NCBI GenBank assembly: GCA_016297215.1
Contig: JAEDGZ010000009.1
Coordinates: 1 to 64,000, forward strand
Reading direction: 5' to 3'
Source: Paludibacteraceae bacterium
GTDB taxonomy: Bacteria; Bacteroidota; Bacteroidia; Bacteroidales; Paludibacteraceae
Length of the DNA: 64,000 bases
Shown here: piece by piece, positions 7,992-16,093 of the stretch
How the letters are laid out: each line of letters begins with the position of its first letter
How positions within the stretch are numbered: position 1 is the stretch's first letter
Translations under genes and position numbers: made by a program
Notes under the pieces: generated by a model
Seen by the model: the letters and a program-made list of their open reading frames with translations, nothing else
Databases searched by the model: none
What the model was told of the DNA's origin: nothing

Positions 7992-9968
7992 TTAATCCAT
8001 ACTGTATAGTATCAGTGCCGATTGTGCACCTACGTGGGTGATTTTTTCGTCCACGCGCATGTCCGAGTACGGACACTCGCCGTCTCCGCATGCCAATCGG
8101 TAAGCCCCCGCGGGCAGGTTGACCGCCACGTCCTCTCTATTGGCGTTCAGCACCACCACGATGGTCTTCCACTCGTCGCCCACTGCCTCGCCGTCCAGCG
8201 CATACGCCACCACGCCCTCCGGCGCGTCCAAGAAATGCAGGTGCTTGCGTACCAACTCCGCGTCGCCCATACGGAAAGCGGGGTGCGCCTTACGGAGCGC
8301 TATCAGCCCCTGATAGTAGCGGAACACGTCCTCATGCTGCGCCTTGAGCGACCAGTCAATCGCGTTGATGGAGTCGGGGCTGCAATACGAGTTGTGCACC
8401 CCTTTCTTGTCGCGCAGAATCTCTTCGCCGTTCCAGAGGAAGGGGATACCCTGCGAGGTCAGCACGGCAGTCTGCGCCAGTTTGTCCAAGCGCTCCAACT
8501 CTCCCTTTTTCAGTGAGATACTGGCTTTTAGGCGGTCTGTCAGCATCATGTCGTCGTGGCAGGAGACGTAACTGATACACTGCGTCGGCTCTGCTGCCCA
8601 CGCCGCTTTCGAGTAGTTCACGCGGCTCATGTCCACATCGGGGTGCTCAATGCAGCCGGCGATGCCGAACTTGATACTCTCCTCATGCCCTTTCTCTCCG
8701 GCGAGGAATGCCCCCTTGTGGTCGTCCGAGAACGGACCGCGCAGCGCGTCGCGCATGTCGTCGCAGAACGCACCCACGCCCTCTATATGTAGGATGTTCG
8801 CTTTCATCGCCAACTCCTCTTGCGGGAGCAGCGGTGTGCCTGCCGCCCAGCCCTCGCCGTAGAGCAACAGCGACGGGTCTATCTCGTCCATCATCGCACG
8901 CACCTCGCGCATGGTCTCGATGTCGTGAATACCCATCAGGTCGAAGCGGAAGCCGTCGATATGATACTCCGTCAGCCAGTAGCGGCACGACTCCACGATG
9001 AACTTGCGCATCATCGGGCGCTCGCTCGCGGTCTCGTTGCCGCAGCCCGACGCATTGCCGAGACTGCCATCGGCGTTGTAGCGGTAGAAATAGCCCGGAC
9101 AGGTGTTGTGGAAGTTCGAGTGCGCCACGTCGAACGTGTGATTATACACCACGTCCATCACCACGCGAATACCCGCTTTGTGCAGCGCCTGAATCATCTC
9201 TTTCATCTCCCGAATACGGCACGTAGGCTCATACGGGTCGGTGCTGTACCCGCCCTCGGGCACGTTGTAGTTCACGGGGTCGTATCCCCAGTTGTACTTG
9301 TTGTCTTCCAGTCGCGTCTCGTCTATCGAACCGTAGTCATACGACGGCAGTATTTGCACGTGGGTGATGCCTAATTCTTTTAGGTGGTCAATGCCGGTTG
9401 CACTACCGCTTTCCGCCGTCGTATTCGGCTCCTTCAGCGCAAGGAACTTCCCTTTGTGTGCTACGCCTGAGGTCGGGTGAATAGAGTAGTCGCGGTAGTG
9501 CATCTCATAGACGATGGCGTCTTTCGCGCCTGCCAACGCGGGTCGCACATCCTCAGCCCAGCCTTCGGGGTCGGTGCAGCGGAGGTCCACCACCGCGCCG
9601 CGCCTGCCGTTCACGCCCACCGCCTTAGCGAAGATACCCGGTGTCTCCTCCATATCGTTCACTTGGAACGTGTAGAACTTCCCTTGCAGGTCGCCGCGCA
9701 CGCAGCACGTCCATGTCCCGTCTTTGCCGCGCCGCATAGCCGCTTCCTCTAATGCCTCGCCGCCCAAGCCTTCGGCGTACAGACGCAGCCGCACGCTGTC
9801 TGCCGCAGGGCTCCACAGCGAGAAGGTCGTCTTCTCAGGCGAATACACCATCTCGTCCAGCGCACCTCTGCGCACAGGATAGTCGTCCACCGACTCATAC
9901 ACTGGCGCTTTCCCGCCGCAACCCGCTAAGGTACAAACTAAACTCAATGCTAAAATTTGTTTTTTCAT
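7992..9968 (-). CDS. pulA: type I pullulanase (GH13) lipoprotein
   Basis: A 658-residue alpha-1,6-glucan debranching enzyme, with a lipoprotein signal ending TLAGC (Cys17), so it is exported and membrane-anchored. Domain order is a CBM48-type N-terminal sandwich (about 35-130), a GH13 barrel and a C-terminal beta domain. The type I pullulanase signature YNWGYDPVNYNVPEGGYSTD is present. Catalytic residues are Asp in DGFRFDLMG (about 342), Glu in LYGEGWA (about 372) and Asp in SCHDD (about 470). It acts on pullulan or on alpha-1,6 branches of starch and glycogen. It is a single gene with its own promoter and terminator, flanked by imperfect direct repeats. No susCD genes are adjacent. Confidence 0.96.
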   Translation of the reverse strand: MKKQILALSLVCTLAGCGGKAPVYESVDDYPVRRGALDEMVYSPEKTTFSLWSPAADSVRLRLYAEGLGGEALEEAAMRRGKDGTWTCCVRGDLQGKFYTFQVNDMEETPGIFAKAVGVNGRRGAVVDLRCTDPEGWAEDVRPALAGAKDAIVYEMHYRDYSIHPTSGVAHKGKFLALKEPNTTAESGSATGIDHLKELGITHVQILPSYDYGSIDETRLEDNKYNWGYDPVNYNVPEGGYSTDPYEPTCRIREMKEMIQALHKAGIRVVMDVVYNHTFDVAHSNFHNTCPGYFYRYNADGSLGNASGCGNETASERPMMRKFIVESCRYWLTEYHIDGFRFDLMGIHDIETMREVRAMMDEIDPSLLLYGEGWAAGTPLLPQEELAMKANILHIEGVGAFCDDMRDALRGPFSDDHKGAFLAGEKGHEESIKFGIAGCIEHPDVDMSRVNYSKAAWAAEPTQCISYVSCHDDMMLTDRLKASISLKKGELERLDKLAQTAVLTSQGIPFLWNGEEILRDKKGVHNSYCSPDSINAIDWSLKAQHEDVFRYYQGLIALRKAHPAFRMGDAELVRKHLHFLDAPEGVVAYALDGEAVGDEWKTIVVVLNANREDVAVNLPAGAYRLACGDGECPYSDMRVDEKITHVGAQSALILYSMD

Positions 9969-10017
9969 GGTTTGTAATGGTTTGATTGATTGAACGTATT
10001 ATTGTTTGATTGTTATT

Positions 10018-10120
10018 TCAACAAAAATTTCCAAAAATTATTTAAATATTTACTTTTTTAACATATAATTTTTGTATAATTAATCATTAATTCATTACCA
10101 AAAACCCGATTAGACTTTGA
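10018..10120 (+). repeat. right copy of ~105-base direct repeat flanking pulA
   Basis: CAAAAATTTCCAAAAATTAT..., AACATATAATTTTTG, CATTAATTCATTACCAAAA and TTAGACTTTGA. Same orientation as 7749-7853. Confidence 0.75.
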
Positions 10121-10206
10121 GTGCAGAAAGGATGTGCTTATGCTCCCTTTCAAATCCGATAAAAAGGTTACCTTAGTTCAATAAGGTGTTAGCCTCAAAA
10201 GGTGTG

Positions 10207-10238
10207 CAAAGGTACGATATTTTTTTGACATATCCAAG
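10207..10238 (-). promoter_or_regulatory. Bacteroidota promoter for pulA
   Basis: Minus-strand TACCTTTG (10207-10214) with CTTGG about 20 bases upstream. It gives a leader of about 235 bases containing the direct repeat. Confidence 0.6.
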
Positions 10239-10297
10239 TTTTTCGTCGGGCTGATAGTGAAAAAGTATCGTCAGCCAACCATGCAAATAGATATTTT

Positions 10298-10329
10298 TTG
10301 GCAGTTCCATATTTTTTCCGTATCTTTGC
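10298..10329 (+). promoter_or_regulatory. Bacteroidota promoter for bcp
   Basis: TTTG at 10298-10301, a 20-base spacer, then TATCTTTG at 10322-10329. This is a consensus-quality match. Confidence 0.8.
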
Positions 10330-10415
10330 ACCCAATTTTAAGCGGTGTTTTGCGCATTTTTTTTGTTATTTAATATGCATTCGAAATAAGATTTTAGTTA
10401 GCGGATTGGCTCGGT

Positions 10416-10471
10416 AATCACTAACTAATCACTAACTAATCACTAACTAATCGCTAACTAATCGCTAACTC
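10416..10471. repeat. 11-mer tandem array (TAATCACTAAC)
   Basis: Five units, the last two with G for A (TAATCGCTAAC), in the presumed bcp 5' leader. The inverse of the same 11-mer forms arrays at 39503 and 57346. Confidence 0.9.
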
Positions 10472-10516
10472 TTTTAGAGCTGATGACTTTTATACTAATC
10501 CTCAAAATGATATATT

Positions 10517-10957
10517 ATGAACATTGGTGATCCTATTCCAGCTTTTGCCGTTCAAGACCAAGACGGCAACCTCGTAACCAACGAGACCTTCCTCGGCAGC
10601 AAGACTGTCCTCTATTTCTATCCAAAAGACTCAACTCCCGGCTGTACCGCGGAGGCGTGTAACTTGCGCGATAACTATCAGTCTTTCTTGGCGAATGGCT
10701 ACAAAGTGTTTGGTGTTAGCAAAGATTCGCAGAACTCGCATCGTAATTTTCGTAACAAATATGAACTCCCATTTCCTTTGCTTTCTGACCCCACCACCGA
10801 TATGCTCCAAGCTTTTGGAGCATGGGGTGAGAAAAAGATGTATGGCAAAACCTGTTTCGGTACTTTGCGAAAGACTTTCGTCATCGACGAACAGGGTATC
10901 ATTATACGGATAATAGATAAAGTTGATACTAAGAATCATACGTCGCAAATACTCTAA
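10517..10957 (+). CDS. bcp: thioredoxin-dependent thiol peroxidase (Bcp/PrxQ)
   Basis: A 146-residue cytosolic peroxiredoxin that reduces hydrogen peroxide and organic peroxides. Peroxidatic Cys43 and resolving Cys48 lie in FYPKDSTPGCTAEACNLRD, the PrxQ spacing. FGVSKDSQNSHRNF, the WGEKKMYGKTCFGTLRKTFV block and the C-terminal KVDTKNHTSQIL are typical. The length is normal. It starts about 185 bases after its promoter and is followed by a metallophosphoesterase gene after only 8 bases, so the two are probably cotranscribed. Confidence 0.96.
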   Translation: MNIGDPIPAFAVQDQDGNLVTNETFLGSKTVLYFYPKDSTPGCTAEACNLRDNYQSFLANGYKVFGVSKDSQNSHRNFRNKYELPFPLLSDPTTDMLQAFGAWGEKKMYGKTCFGTLRKTFVIDEQGIIIRIIDKVDTKNHTSQIL

Positions 10958-10965
10958 ACACGGCT

Positions 10966-11994
10966 ATGAATTTGCATCTTGTTGTTCCCCTCTTTGCACT
11001 AATCTTAGGCTGTATCTTGTGCTTGCTGATTTTTGCTGTCTATCTGATAGTCAGGCTATTAGTATATGTCTTTGCTCGCAAGCGTATACTTGCACGTCCT
11101 TTCTGCTACGCAGCTTCCGTCGTTGTGTTCGTTAGTTGGTTGCTGATAGCGTATGCCTATTGGATAGGGCGCTTTCAAGTAGAGTTAAGACCTACGGTGT
11201 ATGAGAATCCAAGTATCCCTGCAGCTTTCGACGGATATAAGATCGTGCATATCAGCGATTTGCACCTATCTACTTTTTTCGACCGCCCCACAGCTTTGCA
11301 AACCATTGTGGATACAATCAATGCACAAGCAGCCGACTTGATTTGTTTCACCGGCGATCTCGTGAGCATAGGTACTGAAGAGGCGTTCCCTTTTTGTGGT
11401 ATCTTGCAGCAACTGCACGCCACGGATGGTGTTCTCTCGGTGTTAGGAAACCACGATTTGATGATTTACAAGGACATAACTTCTCTTCAACGCATTCAAC
11501 AAGTTGATAGGTTGGTGCGTTTTCAGCGGGACTCGCTAAATTGGATTGTGCTCCGTGATACTTCGTTGATTCTTGTTCGCCCTCGTATTGACAGGAATGA
11601 TACTGTGATACTTGACAGTTTGACTATTCTTGGCGTGGATAACTGCTCTTGTGAAGGGCAAGGTTTTCGCTCTGTCTATCATGGCAATCTATCCGTTGCC
11701 ATGAAGCATACTTCCGGCTTTCGCATTCTATTATCACACGATCCTACGCTCTGGCGGGCAGAGGTACAAACGCACACCGATATTCCTCTCACTTTGAGCG
11801 GGCACACCCACTCGGGGCAACTGCGCCTCTTTGGGCATCCCCTCGCGGGATTATTCTTTCAGGAAGTAGAAGGATGGTACGAAACCCTTGAAAGTCCATA
11901 TCAGGCACTCTATGTCAATTCCGGTATTGGATGTACGCTTCCGTTACGGCTGAATTGTCCTGCCGAAATCACAGTTATTACCCTTCAAAAGTGA
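10966..11994 (+). CDS. membrane-anchored metallophosphoesterase (YkuE-like)
   Basis: A 342-residue calcineurin-like phosphoesterase. Two hydrophobic segments (about 5-37 and 45-67) anchor the N-terminus. The catalytic domain begins at about 90 with all five metal motifs: HISDLHLS (Asp98, His100), FTGDLV (Asp131), GNHD (162-164), LLSHDP and SGHTHSGQ. Members with this layout act on phosphodiester or lipid substrates at the membrane; the exact substrate is not known. It lies 8 bases after bcp, which suggests one operon, although the link to peroxide defence is only positional. Confidence 0.88.
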   Translation: MNLHLVVPLFALILGCILCLLIFAVYLIVRLLVYVFARKRILARPFCYAASVVVFVSWLLIAYAYWIGRFQVELRPTVYENPSIPAAFDGYKIVHISDLHLSTFFDRPTALQTIVDTINAQAADLICFTGDLVSIGTEEAFPFCGILQQLHATDGVLSVLGNHDLMIYKDITSLQRIQQVDRLVRFQRDSLNWIVLRDTSLILVRPRIDRNDTVILDSLTILGVDNCSCEGQGFRSVYHGNLSVAMKHTSGFRILLSHDPTLWRAEVQTHTDIPLTLSGHTHSGQLRLFGHPLAGLFFQEVEGWYETLESPYQALYVNSGIGCTLPLRLNCPAEITVITLQK

Positions 11995-12060
11995 TGAAAG
12001 GTGAAAAATGTTCTTTGTAACCATCCTGCAGGGTATGCTACGCGAAAAAACAAAGATTTA

Positions 12061-12092
12061 TTTGCATATTTCAGAAAAAAGTAGTATCTTTG
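12061..12092 (+). promoter_or_regulatory. Bacteroidota promoter for the SurA-like gene
   Basis: TTTG at 12061-12064, a 20-base spacer and TATCTTTG at 12085-12092, ending about 43 bases before the start codon. Confidence 0.85.
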
Positions 12093-12134
12093 CACGCAAA
12101 TTGAAAACAAATAGAAAATTAGATTATATTCGCT

Positions 12135-13895
12135 ATGAAAAAAGTACTTTTAGCAATTATGGCGGGCGTGATGAGCCTTGGCGCGTATGCCGCCGATGAC
12201 GCCGTGCTGATGACTATTGACGGTAAGCCCGTGATGGCTTCGGAGTTTCTCTACATCTACGAGAAGAACAACCAAGAGACGACGATAGACCAAAAGTCTA
12301 TCGAGGAGTATCTGGACTTGTTCATCAACTTCAAACTGAAAGTGGCAGAGGCAGAGGCGCAAGGTATTGACACGACGGAAGCCTTCAAGAAGGAGTTGAA
12401 GGGCTATCGCGCGCAGGCTACGCCGAAGTATCTGCGGGATGATGCCGCTATAGACAGCCTTGTGGAGATGAGTTACGGACGTATGGCGATGAACCGCCGC
12501 GCGGCACATATCGCGATACAATGTCCGATGAATGCGCCGGACAGCGTGGTAGAGGCAGCGAAAGTCGCTATCGAGGACGCCCGCGTGCGGGTAACCACGG
12601 GTAAGGCTATCAAGAAAGGGAAGAAGATGGTGCAGCAGCCGAAGGAGGATTTCTTTGCTGTGGCGCGTGAGGTATCAACCGACCCGGGTGTGCAAGAGAC
12701 CGGCGGGGAACTGGGATGGATAACGCCTTTCCGCTATATCTACTCGTTTGAGAACGCGGTATATACCACGCCCGTGGGCGAGGTAACGGAGGTGTTCCGC
12801 ACGCCGTACGGCTTCCATATCGCCCTTGTGGAGGAAGAGCGCGCTCACGAGGAGGTGCATGCTTCGCATGTGATGAAGATGGTGCAGCGCGGGAACGAGG
12901 AGCAGAAAGCCGCACAGAAAGCGGTGATTGACTCGATTGCGATGCTGCTGACGCCGGAGAACTTCGCCGATATGGCTCGCCAACTGTCTGATGATAAGGG
13001 CTCTGCCGTGCGCGGTGGCGACCTCGGCTGGTTCGGCAAAGGGATGATGGTGAAGCCCTTTGAGGACACGGCTTTCGGCATGAACGTGGGCGAGATAAGT
13101 GCGCCGTTCGAGAGCAACTTCGGTTGGCATATCATCTACCTGCAAGGCAAGCGCGGCATTCAGCCCTTAGACAGCATGCGTCAGCAGATACTGCGTCAGG
13201 TGCAGCGCGACGAGCGTATGCGCGAGGCAGACGCTTCGTTCGTTCGCAAGACCCGCGCGGAGTACAACCTGCCGGAAACGATGAGCGACCGCGAGGTGAA
13301 GGAGTATGCCGACGCGCATTTGGAAGAGAAATACGAAGACCTGCGTAACCTCGTGCGCGAGTACCACGACGGTATCCTGCTTTTTGAGGTGTCGCTGCGC
13401 GAGGTATGGGACAAGGCGGCGAAAGACACCGTGGGGCTGACGCAGTTCTTCGCTGCGAACAAGAAGAACTATCCGTGGGATGCTCCGCGCTACAAAGGAT
13501 GGGTGCTGCAATGCAAAGACCAAGCGACGCTGAAAGCCGCGAAAGCCATCATCAAGAACGCCGAGCCCGACTCTGTGGCTTCGTATCTCAACCAACGGCT
13601 GAATATCGACAGTACGACCTATATCAAGTTCCAACACGGGCTGTGGGAGAAAGGGCAGAACGCGGCGGTGGACAAGTACGGCTTCAAGGTGAAAGGCGCT
13701 GAGTTTGAGGTAGATAGCCTGCTGCCGAATGTAGTTTGCGTGGGCAAGGTGCTGAAGGCGCCGGAGGAGTACACCGACGAACGCGGGAAGGTAACGACCG
13801 ACTACCAAGACTACTTGGAGAAACTGTGGATTGAGGCGCTGCGCAAGAAGTACGAGGTAGTGGTGAACGAGGAAGTGATGAAAGAAATTAAATGA
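12135..13895 (+). CDS. periplasmic peptidyl-prolyl isomerase (SurA/PpiC type)
   Basis: A 586-residue exported foldase with signal peptide MKKVLLAIMAGVMSLGAYA. A SurA-like N-terminal helical region (MTIDGKPVMASEFLYIYEKN) comes first. Two parvulin domains follow: about 115-235 (AREVSTDPGVQETGGELGWI then TPYGFHIALVEE) and about 238-345 (ASHVMKMVQ, GDLGWFGKGMMVKPFEDTAF, NFGWHIIYLQGKR). The long helical C-terminal part fits Bacteroidota members of the family. It should assist outer-membrane protein folding in the periplasm. It has its own strong promoter; a CCCTCCC hairpin follows the stop. Confidence 0.92.
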   Translation: MKKVLLAIMAGVMSLGAYAADDAVLMTIDGKPVMASEFLYIYEKNNQETTIDQKSIEEYLDLFINFKLKVAEAEAQGIDTTEAFKKELKGYRAQATPKYLRDDAAIDSLVEMSYGRMAMNRRAAHIAIQCPMNAPDSVVEAAKVAIEDARVRVTTGKAIKKGKKMVQQPKEDFFAVAREVSTDPGVQETGGELGWITPFRYIYSFENAVYTTPVGEVTEVFRTPYGFHIALVEEERAHEEVHASHVMKMVQRGNEEQKAAQKAVIDSIAMLLTPENFADMARQLSDDKGSAVRGGDLGWFGKGMMVKPFEDTAFGMNVGEISAPFESNFGWHIIYLQGKRGIQPLDSMRQQILRQVQRDERMREADASFVRKTRAEYNLPETMSDREVKEYADAHLEEKYEDLRNLVREYHDGILLFEVSLREVWDKAAKDTVGLTQFFAANKKNYPWDAPRYKGWVLQCKDQATLKAAKAIIKNAEPDSVASYLNQRLNIDSTTYIKFQHGLWEKGQNAAVDKYGFKVKGAEFEVDSLLPNVVCVGKVLKAPEEYTDERGKVTTDYQDYLEKLWIEALRKKYEVVVNEEVMKEIK

Positions 13896-13926
13896 CCCTC
13901 CCCGCCCTCCCTACAAAGGGAGGGAG
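13892..13926. repeat. CCCTCCC/GGGAGGG hairpin repeat
   Basis: ACCCTCCCCGCCCTCCCTAC followed by AAAGGGAGGGAG. Same family as 35402, 35475, 55755 and the korA and gldG insertions. It overlaps the stop codon of the foldase gene. Confidence 0.85.
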
Positions 13927-13963
13927 AATGATAGTTCTGCTAAATGGATACAAATATTAAGTC

Positions 13964-14404
13964 ATGACAGGGCAAGAGAAATATGAGTTAATAATAAAGA
14001 ATAACGCGGATTTTCTTTTGACAAATTTGCAAGCCATTTCACAAGTATGCCATCATAATGCACGCTTATTAAATGGAAAGATTTGCATAAATGCAACTCG
14101 ATTTTATCAAAATACACAGACTACATATTTTTACGATAACTTTGGTTATTACGATTATCAGACGGGGTTATTTAATTGGCAAAGTAGATTTAATTATTAT
14201 TGGTCAACGAATAACTTTGATTTGGAAAATATTTATGCCTTTCTTGACGATGTAGTTGTAATAAAAAACGAAGAGAGAATCATTTGGTATGATGTGAACT
14301 TTTTTAGGGAAAAGAAATTGTATCCCGTTGGAATCTTTGTCATTGCAGAGAGACAACTTGCTAATCTATTTGCAGAAAACGATTTACTAACTTCTAATGA
14401 TTGA
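13964..14404 (+). CDS. AT-rich hypothetical protein before gldG
   Basis: A 146-residue protein of unknown family, rich in Asn, Tyr and Phe, with no signal peptide or membrane segment. Examples are CINATRFYQNTQTTYFYDNF and an aromatic FNYYWSTNNF. Its base composition is much more AT-rich than the flanking genes, which suggests recent acquisition. Its stop (14402-14404) lies just before the gldG ATG at 14407. It sits where gldF commonly precedes gldG in Bacteroidota, but has none of the hydrophobic segments GldF would need. Confidence 0.65.
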   Translation: MTGQEKYELIIKNNADFLLTNLQAISQVCHHNARLLNGKICINATRFYQNTQTTYFYDNFGYYDYQTGLFNWQSRFNYYWSTNNFDLENIYAFLDDVVVIKNEERIIWYDVNFFREKKLYPVGIFVIAERQLANLFAENDLLTSND

Positions 14405-14406
14405 GT

Positions 14407-16047
14407 ATGAAGCGTTTTTGGTGGGTCATAGCCATTGTGGGAGTGGTGCTGCTGAATGTGGCAACACACTTCTGCGTTTTGCGGCTTGACCTGACCGATG
14501 ACCAACGATACAGCCTCTCAGCGGCGACCAAACAGTTGCTGGACGAGTTGGATGCGCCCGTGGAGGTAACGGTATATCTGACGGGGGACCTCAATCCGTC
14601 GTTTCAGCGGTTGAAGAACGCTACGGCGGAGTTGCTGGAGGAGATGGGAGAATTAAGACCCTCTAGATCTCCCTTAAAGGGAGACTTTGCGGACCCCTCC
14701 TCGGATGGGGAGTTCTCAAAAGAAGGGCTTACGCCGATTGTTATTCATGAGCGGGCGCACAATGGGACGACGGTGCAGCAGACGGTGTATCCCTATGCGC
14801 TGGTGCGCTACAAGGGGCGCACGGCGGTGGTCAGCCTGCTGCAAAACAACCGCGGGATGTCGGGCGAGGAGAACCTGAACGCCAGCATTGAGAACCTTGA
14901 GTATGCTTTTGCGGAGGCTATACACCAAGTGCAGCAGACGGAAGTGCCGAAAGTGGCGTTTCTGGAAGGGCACGGCGAGTTGCCGGAGCAGAACGTGTAT
15001 GATATCAGTCTGGCATTGAGCAAGTATTTTCAGATTGACCGCGGCGCATTGGGTAGCGACCCGTATGCGTTGGATGGTTATCAGGCAGTGGTCATCGCTG
15101 ACCCGCAGATGCCTTTCTCGGAGGCAGACAAGTACATCCTTGACCATTATATTCAGCAGGGCGGTAGTGTCCTGTGGGTGCTGAACGGTGTGCGCTTCTC
15201 GGAGGATGTGCTGGCGCAAGCCGGTTACACGCCTGTGTTGCCGCTAGACCTCAATCTGACGGATATGCTATTCCGCTACGGCGTGCGGGTGAATCCTGCG
15301 CTGTTGCAAGATGTACAGTGCCTGCCTGTGCCCGTGAACGTGTCTTCCGACCCGCAGCAGCCCAACTTGCAGCCCGTGCCGTGGTACTATGCGCCGCTGT
15401 TGCTCACCTCGCAAGCGTCGCCCATCACACGCAACATCGGGCAGGTGAGCAGTACGTTTGCTTCGCCCGTGGATGTAGTGGGCGGCGAGGACGGTATCCG
15501 CAAGGAAGTGCTGCTCGCAACTTCCACCGCTACGCGCCTTATCCCTACGCCCGCAGAGGTGGACCTCGGCGACCTCAACCCCGACATGAGCACTTTTCGT
15601 TATCAGTACGTGCCTGTAGCGGTGGCGCTGGAAGGACGCTTCCCCTCGGTGTTCGCTCACCGTATGGTGCCTGAGGGGATAGATGATTCCGCCGCAGGCA
15701 ATGGTGTCGGGGAAAGTTCGGAAGTGTCTCGACAAGTGGTCGTGGCTTCGGGCAGCGTGATACGCAATGACATGCAACAGGGAAAGGCATTGCCTGCGGG
15801 GTATGACCGCTACTCGGGCATGCAGTTTGCCAACCGCGATTTCCTTGTGAATGCAGTGCTATACCTCACCGACGAGCAGGGGCTGATTCCGCTTCGACAG
15901 AAGACCATCGCCCTGCGTCTGCTCAACGACCGACGAGCACACGAGCAACGCACGCAGATGCAACTGTTCTCCACGATTACTCCTGTTGCCTTGCTTGCCC
16001 TTATTGGACTGGTTGTTTTCTTGATACGGAGATATAAATACATGTAG
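14407..16047 (+). CDS. gldG: gliding-motility-associated ABC auxiliary protein GldG
   Basis: A 546-residue membrane protein: one N-terminal helix (about 5-22), a large extracytoplasmic domain of the ABC_transp_aux type and a C-terminal helix (about 523-541) before RRYKYM. Family features are LDLTDDQRYSLSAATKQLLD, VEVTVYLTGDLNPSFQRL, VAFLEGHGELPEQN and a final NRDFLVNAVLYLTDEQGLIPLRQKTI. I take ATG 14407 and not the TTG at 14401. Residues about 83-109 (RPSRSPLKGDFADPSSDGEF region) translate a CCCTCCC-family repeat inserted in frame. gldF and gldA are not beside it. In gliding species GldAFG forms an ABC exporter; its role in non-gliding Bacteroidales is unclear. Confidence 0.92.
   Translation: MKRFWWVIAIVGVVLLNVATHFCVLRLDLTDDQRYSLSAATKQLLDELDAPVEVTVYLTGDLNPSFQRLKNATAELLEEMGELRPSRSPLKGDFADPSSDGEFSKEGLTPIVIHERAHNGTTVQQTVYPYALVRYKGRTAVVSLLQNNRGMSGEENLNASIENLEYAFAEAIHQVQQTEVPKVAFLEGHGELPEQNVYDISLALSKYFQIDRGALGSDPYALDGYQAVVIADPQMPFSEADKYILDHYIQQGGSVLWVLNGVRFSEDVLAQAGYTPVLPLDLNLTDMLFRYGVRVNPALLQDVQCLPVPVNVSSDPQQPNLQPVPWYYAPLLLTSQASPITRNIGQVSSTFASPVDVVGGEDGIRKEVLLATSTATRLIPTPAEVDLGDLNPDMSTFRYQYVPVAVALEGRFPSVFAHRMVPEGIDDSAAGNGVGESSEVSRQVVVASGSVIRNDMQQGKALPAGYDRYSGMQFANRDFLVNAVLYLTDEQGLIPLRQKTIALRLLNDRRAHEQRTQMQLFSTITPVALLALIGLVVFLIRRYKYM
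14652..14730. repeat. CCCTCCC-family repeat inside gldG
   Basis: ACCCTCTAGATCTCCCTTAA, AAGGGAGACTTT, then GACCCCTCCTCGGATGGGGA. Both hairpin halves of the family are recognisable, read in frame in a linker after EEMGE. Confidence 0.75.
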
Positions 16048-16090
16048 CCAAGAACCAAGAGCCAAGAACCAGGAACAAAGACAATAATAC
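16048..16090. repeat. heptamer array (CCAAGAA/CCAGGAA)
   Basis: About five 7-base units between gldG and the GH105 gene. The same array occurs at 17281 and 34062. Confidence 0.85.
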
Positions 16091-16093
16091 TTT

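Larger units (their letters stand above)
9969..10516. other. 548-base divergent intergenic region, pulA/bcp
   Basis: It holds a direct repeat copy (10018-10120), back-to-back promoters for pulA and bcp, the 20-base ATGCATTCGAAATAAGATTT (10376) that recurs inverted at 57678, and an 11-mer array in the bcp leader. The stretch 10120-10200 is unexplained. Confidence 0.75.

Noticed and set aside
7749..10120. Composite transposon around pulA
   Set aside because: Direct repeats only; no transposase, inverted ends or target duplication seen.
13892..13926. Intrinsic terminator after the SurA-like gene
   Set aside because: The stem is strong but no U-tract follows, and the same hairpin occurs inside coding regions. 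Treated as a repeat.
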